Below are positions 35,479 through 43,632 of a DNA stretch of 64,000 bases, one piece after another. The first letter of the stretch is position 1. The number at the start of each line of letters is the position of its first letter. The notes under the pieces are model-generated. The model did not search any database, was not told the origin of the DNA, and saw only the letters and a program-made list of their open reading frames with translations. Origin of the DNA: Pedobacter sp. R20-19. GTDB lineage: Bacteria; Bacteroidota; Bacteroidia; Sphingobacteriales; Sphingobacteriaceae. The position numbers were made by a program, and so were the translations under genes. The stretch lies in contig NZ_JCKI01000002.1 of assembly GCF_000708265.2 (NCBI RefSeq), positions 558,001 to 622,000 of the forward strand, in the 5' to 3' direction.

Positions 35479-35567
35479 ATTAGTATCAAGTATTTAGTGT
35501 CAAGACAAGATGCTTATCTTTCTAGGACTAAAGACCATTAGTTATTAATCTTTGTCCATTTTTCCTT

Positions 35568-36701
35568 TTACAACAGCCCCTTTGTACTCGGCAACACCAT
35601 TTTCTCTGCATCACGCTTAATGGCCATTTTAATTGCTTTTGCGAAGGCCTTAAAGATAGCTTCAATTTTATGATGTTCGTTGTCACCTTCAGCTTTAATG
35701 TTTAAATTACACTTTGCAGCATCACTGAACGACTTAAAGAAGTGGTAAAACATCTCTGTAGGCATATCGCCGACTTTCTCCCGTTTAAACTCCGCATCCC
35801 AAACTATCCAGTTTCGGCCACCAAAATCAATCGCCACTTGTGCTAAACAATCATCCATGGGCAGGCAGAAGCCATAGCGCTCAATGCCAAGTTTATTGCC
35901 CAATCCTTTAGCAAAGGCCTCACCTAAAGCAATTCCGGTATCTTCTATAGTATGGTGCTCATCAATATGCAGGTCGCCTTTGGCAATCACTTCTAAATCA
36001 ACGCTACCATGTCTGGCAATCTGATCTAACATGTGGTCAAAGAAGTTTAAACCAGTTTCAATTTTTGCTTTGCCAGTTCCATCCAAATCTAAATTGATGG
36101 TGATGTCGGTTTCATTCGTTTTACGAACATGGTTAATTTTTCTGCTTCCTGCCTTCAACAGGTTGTAGATGTCTTCCCATTTTTTGGTTTCAAGCACAAT
36201 AATATCAAGCAAAGTTTCATGTTTGTCCAAAGCTTCGGTAGATCCTAGTGCATCATTCTGACGAAGGAAAATCGCTTTGGCGCCAAGGTTTTTAGCCAAG
36301 ACCACATCATTTAAACGATCTCCAATAACATAAGAATTTTTTAAGTCGTAATCTGAACTGAAATATTTTGTTAACAAAGCGGTACCTGGCTTACGGGTAG
36401 GTGCATTGTCTTTTGCAAATGTTCTGTCGATCACGATCTCACTAAAGTTCACCCCTTCGCCTGCAAAAGTATCTAACATGAAATTATGAATTGGCCAGAA
36501 ATTTTCTTCAGGATTTGATAGTGTGCCCAAGCCATCCTGGTTGGTTACCATCACCAATTCATAATCCATTTCACGGGCAATTTTAGAAAGGTAATAAAGT
36601 GAGCGCGGATAAAATTTTAACTTCGCAAAACTGTCTACCTGTTCATCATCCGGTTCAATGTTTAATGTCCCGTCCCGGTCGATAAATAATACTTTTTTCA
36701 T
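35568..36701 (-). CDS. hisB: Bifunctional histidinol-phosphatase / imidazoleglycerol-phosphate dehydratase
   Basis: 377 residues. N-terminal HAD phosphatase (1-165) with FIDRDGTLN nucleophile motif, MVTNQDGLG and [15 protein letters not shown]-terminal IGPD (185-377) with [37 protein letters not shown] and [18 protein letters not shown] metal-binding His motifs. It performs the dehydratase and phosphatase steps. It overlaps the hisC stop by 4 bp (ATGA), implying translational coupling. Confidence 0.96.
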   Translation of the reverse strand: MKKVLFIDRDGTLNIEPDDEQVDSFAKLKFYPRSLYYLSKIAREMDYELVMVTNQDGLGTLSNPEENFWPIHNFMLDTFAGEGVNFSEIVIDRTFAKDNAPTRKPGTALLTKYFSSDYDLKNSYVIGDRLNDVVLAKNLGAKAIFLRQNDALGSTEALDKHETLLDIIVLETKKWEDIYNLLKAGSRKINHVRKTNETDITINLDLDGTGKAKIETGLNFFDHMLDQIARHGSVDLEVIAKGDLHIDEHHTIEDTGIALGEAFAKGLGNKLGIERYGFCLPMDDCLAQVAIDFGGRNWIVWDAEFKREKVGDMPTEMFYHFFKSFSDAAKCNLNIKAEGDNEHHKIEAIFKAFAKAIKMAIKRDAEKMVLPSTKGLL

Positions 36702-37741
36702 GATATGTTTTTTAGCACATTTAATAAATAATCATTCTCTTCTTTCGTGCCTACTGTAATGCGTAAACATCCTTCACATAAGGTCACTTTAGAGCGGTCT
36801 CTAACAATGATTCCTTGGTTAACCAAAGTGTCATAAATCTGGAGTGCATTAGTTACTTCAACCAAAATAAAATTTGCATCAGAAGGATATACTTTTGTAA
36901 CGATTTTAAGGTCGATTAATGCATCAGATAAACGCTGTCTTTCGGCAACAGATTCTTTGATCCAATCATTCACCTGACTGATGTTTTTTAATGCTTCAAA
37001 AGCTAAATCCTGAGTGGCCTGATTGATGTTGTAAGGTGGTTTAATTTTGTTTAAAATATCGATTACTTTTCTGGAAGAAAATGCCATGCCTAAACGCAAA
37101 GCTGCAAGCCCCCAAGCCTTAGAAAAAGTTTGTAAAATTACGAGGTTTGCATACTCAGTTAGCTCCTGAATAAAGGTCTTTTGCCGGGCATAATTAATGT
37201 ACGCTTCATCCACTACAACCAGACCTTTAAAGTTGGTTAATATGGTTTCAATATCTTCGCGATTTATTGAATTACCTGTTGGATTATTTGGTGAACAAAT
37301 GAAAATTAATTTGGTGTTCTGATCAATCGTTTCTGCAATTTTTTCCATGTCCAACTGGAAGTTTGGAAGCAGGCTTACTTTACGGATTTCAACATCGTTA
37401 ATGTTAGCCGAAACCTCATACATTCCATAGGTTGGCGGAAGCACAATTACATTGTCTTTTCCTGGATTACAAAAGGCTCGAAACAATAAATCTATCGCTT
37501 CATCACTTCCGTTTCCTAAAAAAGTATTTTCAATCGGCACACCTTTAATTTTACTGATCGCATCCTTTAAATCCAACTGTAAAGGATCGGGGTAGCGGTT
37601 GTAATTGGCGGGTAGGGGAGAACCATAGCTGTTCTCATTGGCATCTAAAAACACTGATGCCTGTCCCTTAAACTCATCTCTGGCGGTGGAGTATGGTTTA
37701 AGGTTTTTTATATTTTCTCTAACTAAATCGTTGATATCCAT
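36698..37741 (-). CDS. hisC: Histidinol-phosphate aminotransferase
   Basis: 347 residues, fold type I PLP enzyme. Landmarks: [52 protein letters not shown] and the PLP-lysine motif [16 protein letters not shown]. It converts imidazole-acetol phosphate to histidinol phosphate. It lies within the his operon between hisD and hisB. Confidence 0.96.
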   Translation of the reverse strand: MDINDLVRENIKNLKPYSTARDEFKGQASVFLDANENSYGSPLPANYNRYPDPLQLDLKDAISKIKGVPIENTFLGNGSDEAIDLLFRAFCNPGKDNVIVLPPTYGMYEVSANINDVEIRKVSLLPNFQLDMEKIAETIDQNTKLIFICSPNNPTGNSINREDIETILTNFKGLVVVDEAYINYARQKTFIQELTEYANLVILQTFSKAWGLAALRLGMAFSSRKVIDILNKIKPPYNINQATQDLAFEALKNISQVNDWIKESVAERQRLSDALIDLKIVTKVYPSDANFILVEVTNALQIYDTLVNQGIIVRDRSKVTLCEGCLRITVGTKEENDYLLNVLKNIS

Positions 37742-37748
37742 GTTTTGA

Positions 37749-37776
37749 GGTAAAAGGTAAAAGGTAAAAGGTAAAA
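37749..37776. repeat. Four tandem GGTAAAA units between hisD and hisC
   Basis: The 7-mer GGTAAAA occurs four times without change, 8 bp upstream of the hisC start. Copy number could vary by slippage and alter hisC leader length; that effect is speculative. Confidence 0.8.
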
Positions 37777-37813
37777 GGGACTAGCAATAGCCCTTAGCTT
37801 CAAATTTTATGCT

Positions 37814-39097
37814 TTATAAAGTCTTTAATCTAATGGTGACGGCATTTTTGTGTGCTTGTAGTCCTTCAGCAGCGGCCAGCGTTTCAACAGTTGCACCTAT
37901 ATGCTTTAATCCATCCTTAGAAAGGTGTTGGAAGGTGATTTTTTTAACAAAGGCGTCGAGCGAAACACCCGAATAAGCTTTTGCAAAGCCACTGGTAGGT
38001 AAAGTATGGTTGGTGCCTGAAGCATAATCACCAGCGCTTTCAGGTGTTAGGTTTCCGAGGAATACTGACCCTGCATTGATGATCAATGGAATGATGCTTT
38101 CGAATTGATCAGTAGCCAAAATTAAATGTTCCGGAGCATACTGGTTTGAAAAATCCATAGACTCTTGTAAATCAGTGGTTAATATGGCGTATGAGTTTGC
38201 TATTGCTTTGGCTGCTATATCTTTTCTAGGTAGTTCAGCTATCTGACTTTCAATTTCTTTTAATGTTTCAGCTATCATTTCATTTGAGGTAGAAACTAAA
38301 ATAGACTGACTATCAATACCATGTTCAGCTTGTGCAAGTAGGTCTGCAGCAACAAATGACGGATTGGCAGTCTCATCTGCAATTACTAAAACCTCAGAAG
38401 GCCCGGCTGGCATATCAATAGCCACCTTATTTTGTAGCATTGTTTTAGCTGTGGTTACGTAGCGGTTACCTGGTCCGAAAATTTTATATACCTGTGGAAC
38501 ACTTTCCGTTCCAAGTGCCATCGCAGCCACTGCCTGAGCGCCTCCTGCCAGGTATATTTTGTCTATACCTAAAAGAATTGCGCAATAGGCCAAATAGCAA
38601 TTTGTTTTACCATCACTTTGTGGTGGAGAGCATACCACAATCTCTTTGCATCCAGCAAGAATTGCAGGTGTGGCAAGCATTAAAAACGTACTGGGTAAAA
38701 CAGCTGTTCCCCCTGGAATATAGAGTCCAACCTTCTCAATTGCTCTCGTTTCACGCCAGCAAACTACACCAGTCATGGTTTCCACTTTGTCTTCAGTTTT
38801 TAGTTGTGACTGATGAAATGTTTTGATGTTTTGATACGCAGTATTGATCGCCTTTTTCGCTTCATCAGGAATTGTGGAAGCAATCGCTTCTAATTCTTCA
38901 TTATCTAAAAAAAGCTTTTCTAGTGCTACTTGATCAAAGGTTTTTGCAAAATTAAAGAGTGCTTTATCTCCATCTTTTTTTACTGTTTCAATGATGTCTA
39001 TTACACGCTCTTCTATCAATTTATCATCATCAATTTGTCTTGAACAGAGTTCTTTAATTTTTGATTTAGATAAATCATTATAATTGTAGATTTTCAA
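37814..39097 (-). CDS. hisD: Histidinol dehydrogenase
   Basis: 427 residues. Conserved regions are VGLYIPGGTAVLPSTFLML, GGAQAVAAMALGTESVPQVYKIFGPGNRYVTTAK, IDMPAGPSEVLVIAD, DLLAQAEHGIDSQSILV (Zn and catalytic residues), NQYAPEHL and GTNHTLPTSG. It oxidises histidinol to histidine in two NAD-dependent steps. It lies between hisG and hisC. Confidence 0.97.
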   Translation of the reverse strand: MKIYNYNDLSKSKIKELCSRQIDDDKLIEERVIDIIETVKKDGDKALFNFAKTFDQVALEKLFLDNEELEAIASTIPDEAKKAINTAYQNIKTFHQSQLKTEDKVETMTGVVCWRETRAIEKVGLYIPGGTAVLPSTFLMLATPAILAGCKEIVVCSPPQSDGKTNCYLAYCAILLGIDKIYLAGGAQAVAAMALGTESVPQVYKIFGPGNRYVTTAKTMLQNKVAIDMPAGPSEVLVIADETANPSFVAADLLAQAEHGIDSQSILVSTSNEMIAETLKEIESQIAELPRKDIAAKAIANSYAILTTDLQESMDFSNQYAPEHLILATDQFESIIPLIINAGSVFLGNLTPESAGDYASGTNHTLPTSGFAKAYSGVSLDAFVKKITFQHLSKDGLKHIGATVETLAAAEGLQAHKNAVTIRLKTL

Positions 39098-39156
39098 TGT
39101 GTTATGATTTTAAATTAACTATTAGTTAATGTGCTTTGCTATGATTTTATCAATTT

Positions 39157-40008
39157 TTAAGTGATGATTTTCTCAATTGGCATAACTAAAATTCCTTCTG
39201 CACCGGCAGCTTTTAAGCTGTTAATTTTATCCCAGAAATCTTCTTCAGCTATTACAGAATGAACAGCGACCCAATTTGGTTCGAAGAGCGGAACAACTGT
39301 TGGACTTTTAACACCAGGTAACAAATCAACAACTTTTTGAAGGTTATCTTTTGATACATTAAGTACCACATATTTATTTGATTTTGCACTTAACACTGAG
39401 CGGATTCTTTGCAGTAATTCTGCTACCTCAGGGTTGTCAGCAATTGATTTATTTCCAATTAAAACTGCCTCCGATTGCATTACATCTGCGAAAGGTTTTA
39501 GTCCATTACTTTTTAATGTTCCGCCTGTAGAAACGATGTCGAAAATGGCATCACTTAATCCTAAACCCGGACCAATTTCTACTGAACCTGAAATCGTTCT
39601 AATGTCAGAAGTTATTCCTTTTTCCTGTAAGAATTTTTCTAGAATTACGGGGTAAGAAGTGGCAATGGCTTTGCCGTTTAACTCTTCTAGATTCTGAATG
39701 TTACTCGTGGCTTGAACGGCAATTTTTAAAGTGCATTTTCCAAACCCTAATTTTTGTAAATAGCTTACCTCGGCTTTGGTTTCTACAATTACATTTTCGC
39801 CAACAATACCAAGGTCGGCAATGCCATCCTGTACGTATTCCGGAATGTCATCATCACGAAGGAAAAGTATTTCTAAAGGGAAGTTGGTAACGGTAGATAT
39901 TAGGGAGCTTTTGTAGTTTTCAAAAGAAAGACCACAATTTTTTAATATTTCTACAGATTTTTCGTTTAGTCTACCCGATTTCTGGATAGCAATTTTAAGT
40001 GTTTTCAA
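39157..40008 (-). CDS. hisG: ATP phosphoribosyltransferase, long form
   Basis: 283 residues, the HisG-long form with a C-terminal regulatory domain (VVLNVSKDNLQKVVDLLPGVKSPTVVPLF). Catalytic-domain motifs include IAIQKSGRLNEKSVEILKNCGL, DIPEYVQDGIADLGIVGENV and the PRPP loop IFDIVSTGGTLKSNGL. It starts the pathway from PRPP and ATP and is usually inhibited by histidine. It is the first gene of the his operon; no leader peptide rich in His codons is visible upstream. Confidence 0.96.
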   Translation of the reverse strand: MKTLKIAIQKSGRLNEKSVEILKNCGLSFENYKSSLISTVTNFPLEILFLRDDDIPEYVQDGIADLGIVGENVIVETKAEVSYLQKLGFGKCTLKIAVQATSNIQNLEELNGKAIATSYPVILEKFLQEKGITSDIRTISGSVEIGPGLGLSDAIFDIVSTGGTLKSNGLKPFADVMQSEAVLIGNKSIADNPEVAELLQRIRSVLSAKSNKYVVLNVSKDNLQKVVDLLPGVKSPTVVPLFEPNWVAVHSVIAEEDFWDKINSLKAAGAEGILVMPIEKIIT

Positions 40009-40081
40009 AGTATTGAATATAGAGTGAACAAAAAAGTATTTTACGGAAAAAAAGTTTTGAAGTACAAAACAAACATATCAT

Positions 40082-40109
40082 ATCGCCTAACGGCGATGGT
40101 GCAAATGTA
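40082..40109 (-). promoter_or_regulatory. -7 element TACATTTG and 5' hairpin upstream of hisG
   Basis: On the minus strand TACATTTG (40109-40102) matches TAnnTTTG. The hairpin ATCGCC-TAA-GGCGAT type (40082-40097) lies at the expected transcript start, leaving about 75 nt of leader. A -33 box is not found at the right distance. Confidence 0.4.
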
Positions 40110-40276
40110 AGTGATGATTCAAAGTTAATTCCATATAATTATTTCTGCCTATATCAATGCTTTAGCTGACTAGCGTTGGCAAATATAACGTTTGCAATGG
40201 TAAATCAAAAAATAATGGCACTTAATTTGCCATTTACGCTCTAGATAATTAAATCTATTTTGTATTAACTTATTAC

Positions 40277-41842
40277 GTGTTGAAAAACTTTCGCTTTCTA
40301 ATCATTCCACTTATTATATCTGTTTCGGCTTGTAACTGGTTTAAATCACCACCCGAAATTGGAAAAGTGCTATCAGAACACTTTAAAAACAAGATTTATA
40401 AAGATTTTGATACAATAGCTTATGATAGCGTTTTTGTAAAAACAATGGATAGTCTAGATCAGGGGTTCATCAATCCAAAGACTGTTAAAGCCTTTTACCT
40501 CGAACACCATGGGGCACCAGAATTGGTTACAAAATTCTACACTAATGGGGAATTGGATTCCCTTGCGACTTATTTGGATAATAGCAAAGTGCATGGATTT
40601 AACCCGGAAATTTTTAAGGTTAGCCAGATTAAGGCGTTATTAAAGGAGCTTTCTGATAATAAATTTAAAAAAGTTGAAGAAAGTTATCCTGTGATTGCCC
40701 GTTTGGAATTGCTTTCTGCCAATGCGTATTTAAATTATAATAATTTTCTAAAGTATGGTGTAGTAAATCCACGAAATATCTTTTCACGGTACTATATTAA
40801 AGTAAAACGGCCTGATAGTGCAGGAATGATCAGATTGCTTTCTTCTGAAAATATTCTGGATACCTTAAGGGCAATACAACCATCATCTATGCAATATAAA
40901 GCGCTTCAAAAAGCCTTTTTAAATGCAACTGAAGAAAATGAGAAACGGATATTGCTCGTAAATATGGAGCGTTTTCGATGGAAAATGCCTGAAACCGGAT
41001 CCAATTATGTTCAGGTTAATATTCCTGATTTTAAATTAACCTGGTTCGATAAAGCAGACACTGTTATCAGTATGAAAGTTTGCGTTGGCGGAAAGCGTCA
41101 AAATGGCTATGAAGAGAAGTTGAAAGCCTTTGCTAAATCGGGCAATTTAGATGATAAACCTAAGAACCACGAGACTCCTATGTTGTTCAGTAAAATCAAT
41201 TCTATTCAAGCCAATCCGGTATGGAATATTCCGGTGAGTATTGCGCAAAGTGAGATCTATTGGATGGCTAGAAAAGATCCTTATTATTTATCAAATAGCA
41301 ACATCAAAGTCTACTATAAAGATAAGCTGATTGGTGAGCCTGATACGATCAATTGGAGTCGGTATTCAAGAGATAAATTACCCTTTAAATTTAAGCAGGG
41401 ATCAGGCGGTGGAAACGCCTTAGGAAAGTTTAAATTTATCTTCGATAATAGCTCTAGTATTTACCTTCATGATACCAATAATAAGAATGGTTTTAACCTG
41501 AGTAACCGGGCCATTAGCCATGGTTGTGTACGCGTAGAAAAACCTTTAGAGTTTGCAGAAAAATTAGTTGGCGATTCATATACATATGACAAGTTAAGAG
41601 CGGAAGTTGATCTTCCTCCGATTGATAGTACACATATGAAATGGTATAAAAAAAGAATGGCTGCTAAGGCTGATACTTCTAAATCTTTTCAATTAAAACC
41701 CGCCTGGTTCGGACCAAAAAAACAGGTGCCAATTATTATTACTTATATCACAGCCTGGTCTCAAAATAATAAAATTGAGTATCGTCCTGATATTTATCAA
41801 ATGGATGAAAAACTTTGGGTGGCGATGAAAAAGTTTAGGTAG
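40277..41842 (+). CDS. L,D-transpeptidase (YkuD) lipoprotein, YcbB-like
   Basis: 521 residues from GTG 40277 (a TTG is the next codon). The signal ends in a lipobox, SVSAC with Cys at about 19. A scaffold region (about 60-240) with a peptidoglycan-binding-like segment precedes the YkuD catalytic domain, whose motif ISHGCVRVEKP has the nucleophile Cys at about 417. Such enzymes make 3-3 cross-links or attach proteins in peptidoglycan. Length and layout resemble YcbB/LdtD. It stands alone. Confidence 0.88.
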   Translation: MLKNFRFLIIPLIISVSACNWFKSPPEIGKVLSEHFKNKIYKDFDTIAYDSVFVKTMDSLDQGFINPKTVKAFYLEHHGAPELVTKFYTNGELDSLATYLDNSKVHGFNPEIFKVSQIKALLKELSDNKFKKVEESYPVIARLELLSANAYLNYNNFLKYGVVNPRNIFSRYYIKVKRPDSAGMIRLLSSENILDTLRAIQPSSMQYKALQKAFLNATEENEKRILLVNMERFRWKMPETGSNYVQVNIPDFKLTWFDKADTVISMKVCVGGKRQNGYEEKLKAFAKSGNLDDKPKNHETPMLFSKINSIQANPVWNIPVSIAQSEIYWMARKDPYYLSNSNIKVYYKDKLIGEPDTINWSRYSRDKLPFKFKQGSGGGNALGKFKFIFDNSSSIYLHDTNNKNGFNLSNRAISHGCVRVEKPLEFAEKLVGDSYTYDKLRAEVDLPPIDSTHMKWYKKRMAAKADTSKSFQLKPAWFGPKKQVPIIITYITAWSQNNKIEYRPDIYQMDEKLWVAMKKFR

Positions 41843-41974
41843 TGATTTAATGTGGCTCACATTATCAAAGTATTTAGTTACAGTAAGTGAGCGTGATCGA
41901 TTTTGTAATTGCGAAATAAGTATGGTGATTTAATGTTATTGGCGAAGCAATGTTCTCATAGTGTATAAATTTCT

Positions 41975-41999
41975 TAACTTTGTGTTGTTTTTACACAAA
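41975..41999 (+). promoter_or_regulatory. nrtR promoter -7 (TAACTTTG) overlapped by NrtR site 1
   Basis: TAACTTTG at 41975-41982 is the -7 element. The palindrome TTTGTGT-N7-ACACAAA at 41979-41999 has perfect 7-bp arms and covers the -7 and start point, 5 bp before the regulator's ATG. That placement suits repression of the regulator's own gene. Confidence 0.7.
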
Positions 42000-42004
42000 T
42001 AAGG

Positions 42005-42697
42005 ATGATTGATCAAAATATCAAAATAGCTGTTGATGGTATTGTATTTGGGTACGAGAAAGGAATTCTTTACGTATTGGCTGTACAGCAGCGATTTGGA
42101 AAACTGACTGATCAATGGGTTCTTCCAGGAGGTTTTGTGAAAGATGATGAACCTTTATTGGCAGCTGTTGAACGCGAATTGAAAGAAGAAGCTGGAATAG
42201 CCGTTAATTACCTCGAACAACTCAACACTTTTGGTGATGATATTCTCAGAGATGATCGGTTTAGGGTAATTTCTGTCGCCTACTTTGCATTGGTTAATCC
42301 TCAAAACTTTGTTTTAAAAGCAGATACTGATGCTAAGGATGCTAAATGGTTTCCAGTTAACCAACTTCCGGCTTTAGGTTATGATCACCAGAATATGGTC
42401 ACGCTGGCGCATCAACGATTAAAAAATAAACTTACTTACCAGCCCATTGGTTTTGACCTTTTAGGTGATGAATTTTTGTTTTCTGAACTGGAGAATTTAT
42501 ACTGCTGCATTCTGGAAAGGGATATCGACAGAAGAAATTTCAGAAAAAAAATTCTAAGCTTCGGAATTGTTAATGAAACCGATAAAGTTGTTAAAATAGG
42601 GGCTAGTGGTAGACCAGGCAAGCTTTTTACATTTGATAAGTCAAAATATAATCAACTTTTGAAGGATAATTTCCAGTTTGACATTAGGTTTGCGTAA
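42005..42697 (+). CDS. nrtR: NrtR-type NUDIX transcriptional regulator of NAD metabolism
   Basis: 230 residues. The N-terminal NUDIX domain (1-145) has a complete Nudix box, G-x5-E-x7-R-E-L-K-E-E-A-G-I, so catalysis may be retained, whereas many NrtR proteins have lost it. The C-terminal part (150-230, LYCCILERDIDRRNFRKKILSFGIV...GRPGKLFTF) is the winged helix of NrtR. Known NrtR proteins bind ADP-ribose, which alters DNA binding. Three matching palindromes lie at its own promoter and before prs, and the genes downstream are for NAD salvage, so the regulator role is well supported. Confidence 0.85.
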   Translation: MIDQNIKIAVDGIVFGYEKGILYVLAVQQRFGKLTDQWVLPGGFVKDDEPLLAAVERELKEEAGIAVNYLEQLNTFGDDILRDDRFRVISVAYFALVNPQNFVLKADTDAKDAKWFPVNQLPALGYDHQNMVTLAHQRLKNKLTYQPIGFDLLGDEFLFSELENLYCCILERDIDRRNFRKKILSFGIVNETDKVVKIGASGRPGKLFTFDKSKYNQLLKDNFQFDIRFA

Positions 42698-42709
42698 AAT
42701 AAACACAAA
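42689..42709. promoter_or_regulatory. Candidate NrtR site 2 (TTTGCGT-N7-ACACAAA)
   Basis: Overlaps the last codons and stop of nrtR, just upstream of the prs -33 box. Its centre is 52 bp from that of site 3, close to five helical turns, so two dimers could bind on one DNA face. Confidence 0.6.
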
Positions 42710-42714
42710 TTATT

Positions 42715-42761
42715 TTTGGATTATAAAAATCATTTCTATATTTGTGTAAATAATACGCAAA
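42715..42761 (+). promoter_or_regulatory. prs operon promoter (TTTG-N18-TATATTTG) with NrtR site 3
   Basis: TTTG at 42715-42718 and TATATTTG at 42737-42744 form a good Bacteroidota promoter. TTTGTGT-N7-ACGCAAA at 42741-42761 overlaps the -7 element and start point and ends 3 bp before the prs ATG. Confidence 0.7.
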
Positions 42762-42764
42762 TAT

Positions 42765-43598
42765 ATGATAAATTTAGATCCGGGTTTTAATCCGCTAGGC
42801 GAAAATAACTCCATAAACTACAAATCTTTCCTGTTTGCAGGTGGCGAACCACACATTAAAATTGATGGAAATTTCAATCATAATGAACCTGTAACCATTA
42901 CCCAAAGAATAAACTCTTTTAATGATTTAGGTCTAATTTGTATCACGGTTGATGCTTTGAAAAGAATGGGGGTAAAAGAAATTCACCTTTACATTCCATA
43001 CTTTCCAGCAGCCAGGCAAGATCGGGTGATGATTCCCGGCGAGCCTTTGTCTGTAAAGGTTTATGCAGATATCATTAATGCAATGAACTTAGCTAGTGTA
43101 ACTATTTTTGATCCACATAGTGAAGTAACACCTGCGTTGCTCAATAACTGTATCACCATTTCCAATCATGAATTTATTAAGCAGGTGATTGCTAAAATCG
43201 GATCAGAAGTAAAACTTATCTCTCCTGATGGTGGCGCACTGAAGAAAATTTATAAAGTTTCTGAGTTTTTAGGTGGTGCAGAAGTGGTAGAATGTTCAAA
43301 AAGCAGGGACGTTAAAACCGGAAAACTTTCTGGATTTAAAGTTTACACAGATGACCTTGGTGGTGCAGATTGCCTGATTGTAGATGATATTTGCGATGGC
43401 GGAGGAACATTTAATGGTTTAGCCGAAGCACTTCAGGCAAAAAATGCAGGTAAATTATATCTGGCAGTTAGTCACGGTATTTTCAGTAAAGGCTTTGATG
43501 ACTTAAGCCAGTATTTCGAACAAATTTTCACTACAGATTCTATAAAAGAAGTGGAACACCCGGGTGTTACACAAATCAGGTTACAAGATTTTCAATAA
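42765..43598 (+). CDS. prs: Ribose-phosphate pyrophosphokinase
   Basis: 277 residues, slightly shorter than the usual 310-residue Prs. Recognisable parts: IHLYIPYFPAARQDRVMIPGEPLSVKVYADIINAM (ATP-binding flexible loop region), FDPHSEVTPALL, VKLISPDGGALKKI and the PRPP loop DCLIVDDICDGGGTFNGLAEAL. It makes PRPP from ribose 5-phosphate and ATP. In this operon it would feed PRPP to NAMPT. The short form is like the PRPP synthases placed beside nadV in phage NAD operons. A separate housekeeping prs elsewhere is likely. Confidence 0.9.
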   Translation: MINLDPGFNPLGENNSINYKSFLFAGGEPHIKIDGNFNHNEPVTITQRINSFNDLGLICITVDALKRMGVKEIHLYIPYFPAARQDRVMIPGEPLSVKVYADIINAMNLASVTIFDPHSEVTPALLNNCITISNHEFIKQVIAKIGSEVKLISPDGGALKKIYKVSEFLGGAEVVECSKSRDVKTGKLSGFKVYTDDLGGADCLIVDDICDGGGTFNGLAEALQAKNAGKLYLAVSHGIFSKGFDDLSQYFEQIFTTDSIKEVEHPGVTQIRLQDFQ

Positions 43599-43632
43599 AT
43601 CTGAAATTGATCAATTATTAAATTCCTATCAA

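Noticed and set aside
40009-40276. Histidine leader peptide/attenuator before hisG
   Set aside because: No run of His codons and no alternative terminator pair was found; only a -7 element and a short hairpin.
43564-43632. Upstream GTG start of the ARH-NADAR gene
   Set aside because: It overlaps the prs gene and adds 23 residues not typical of ARH proteins.
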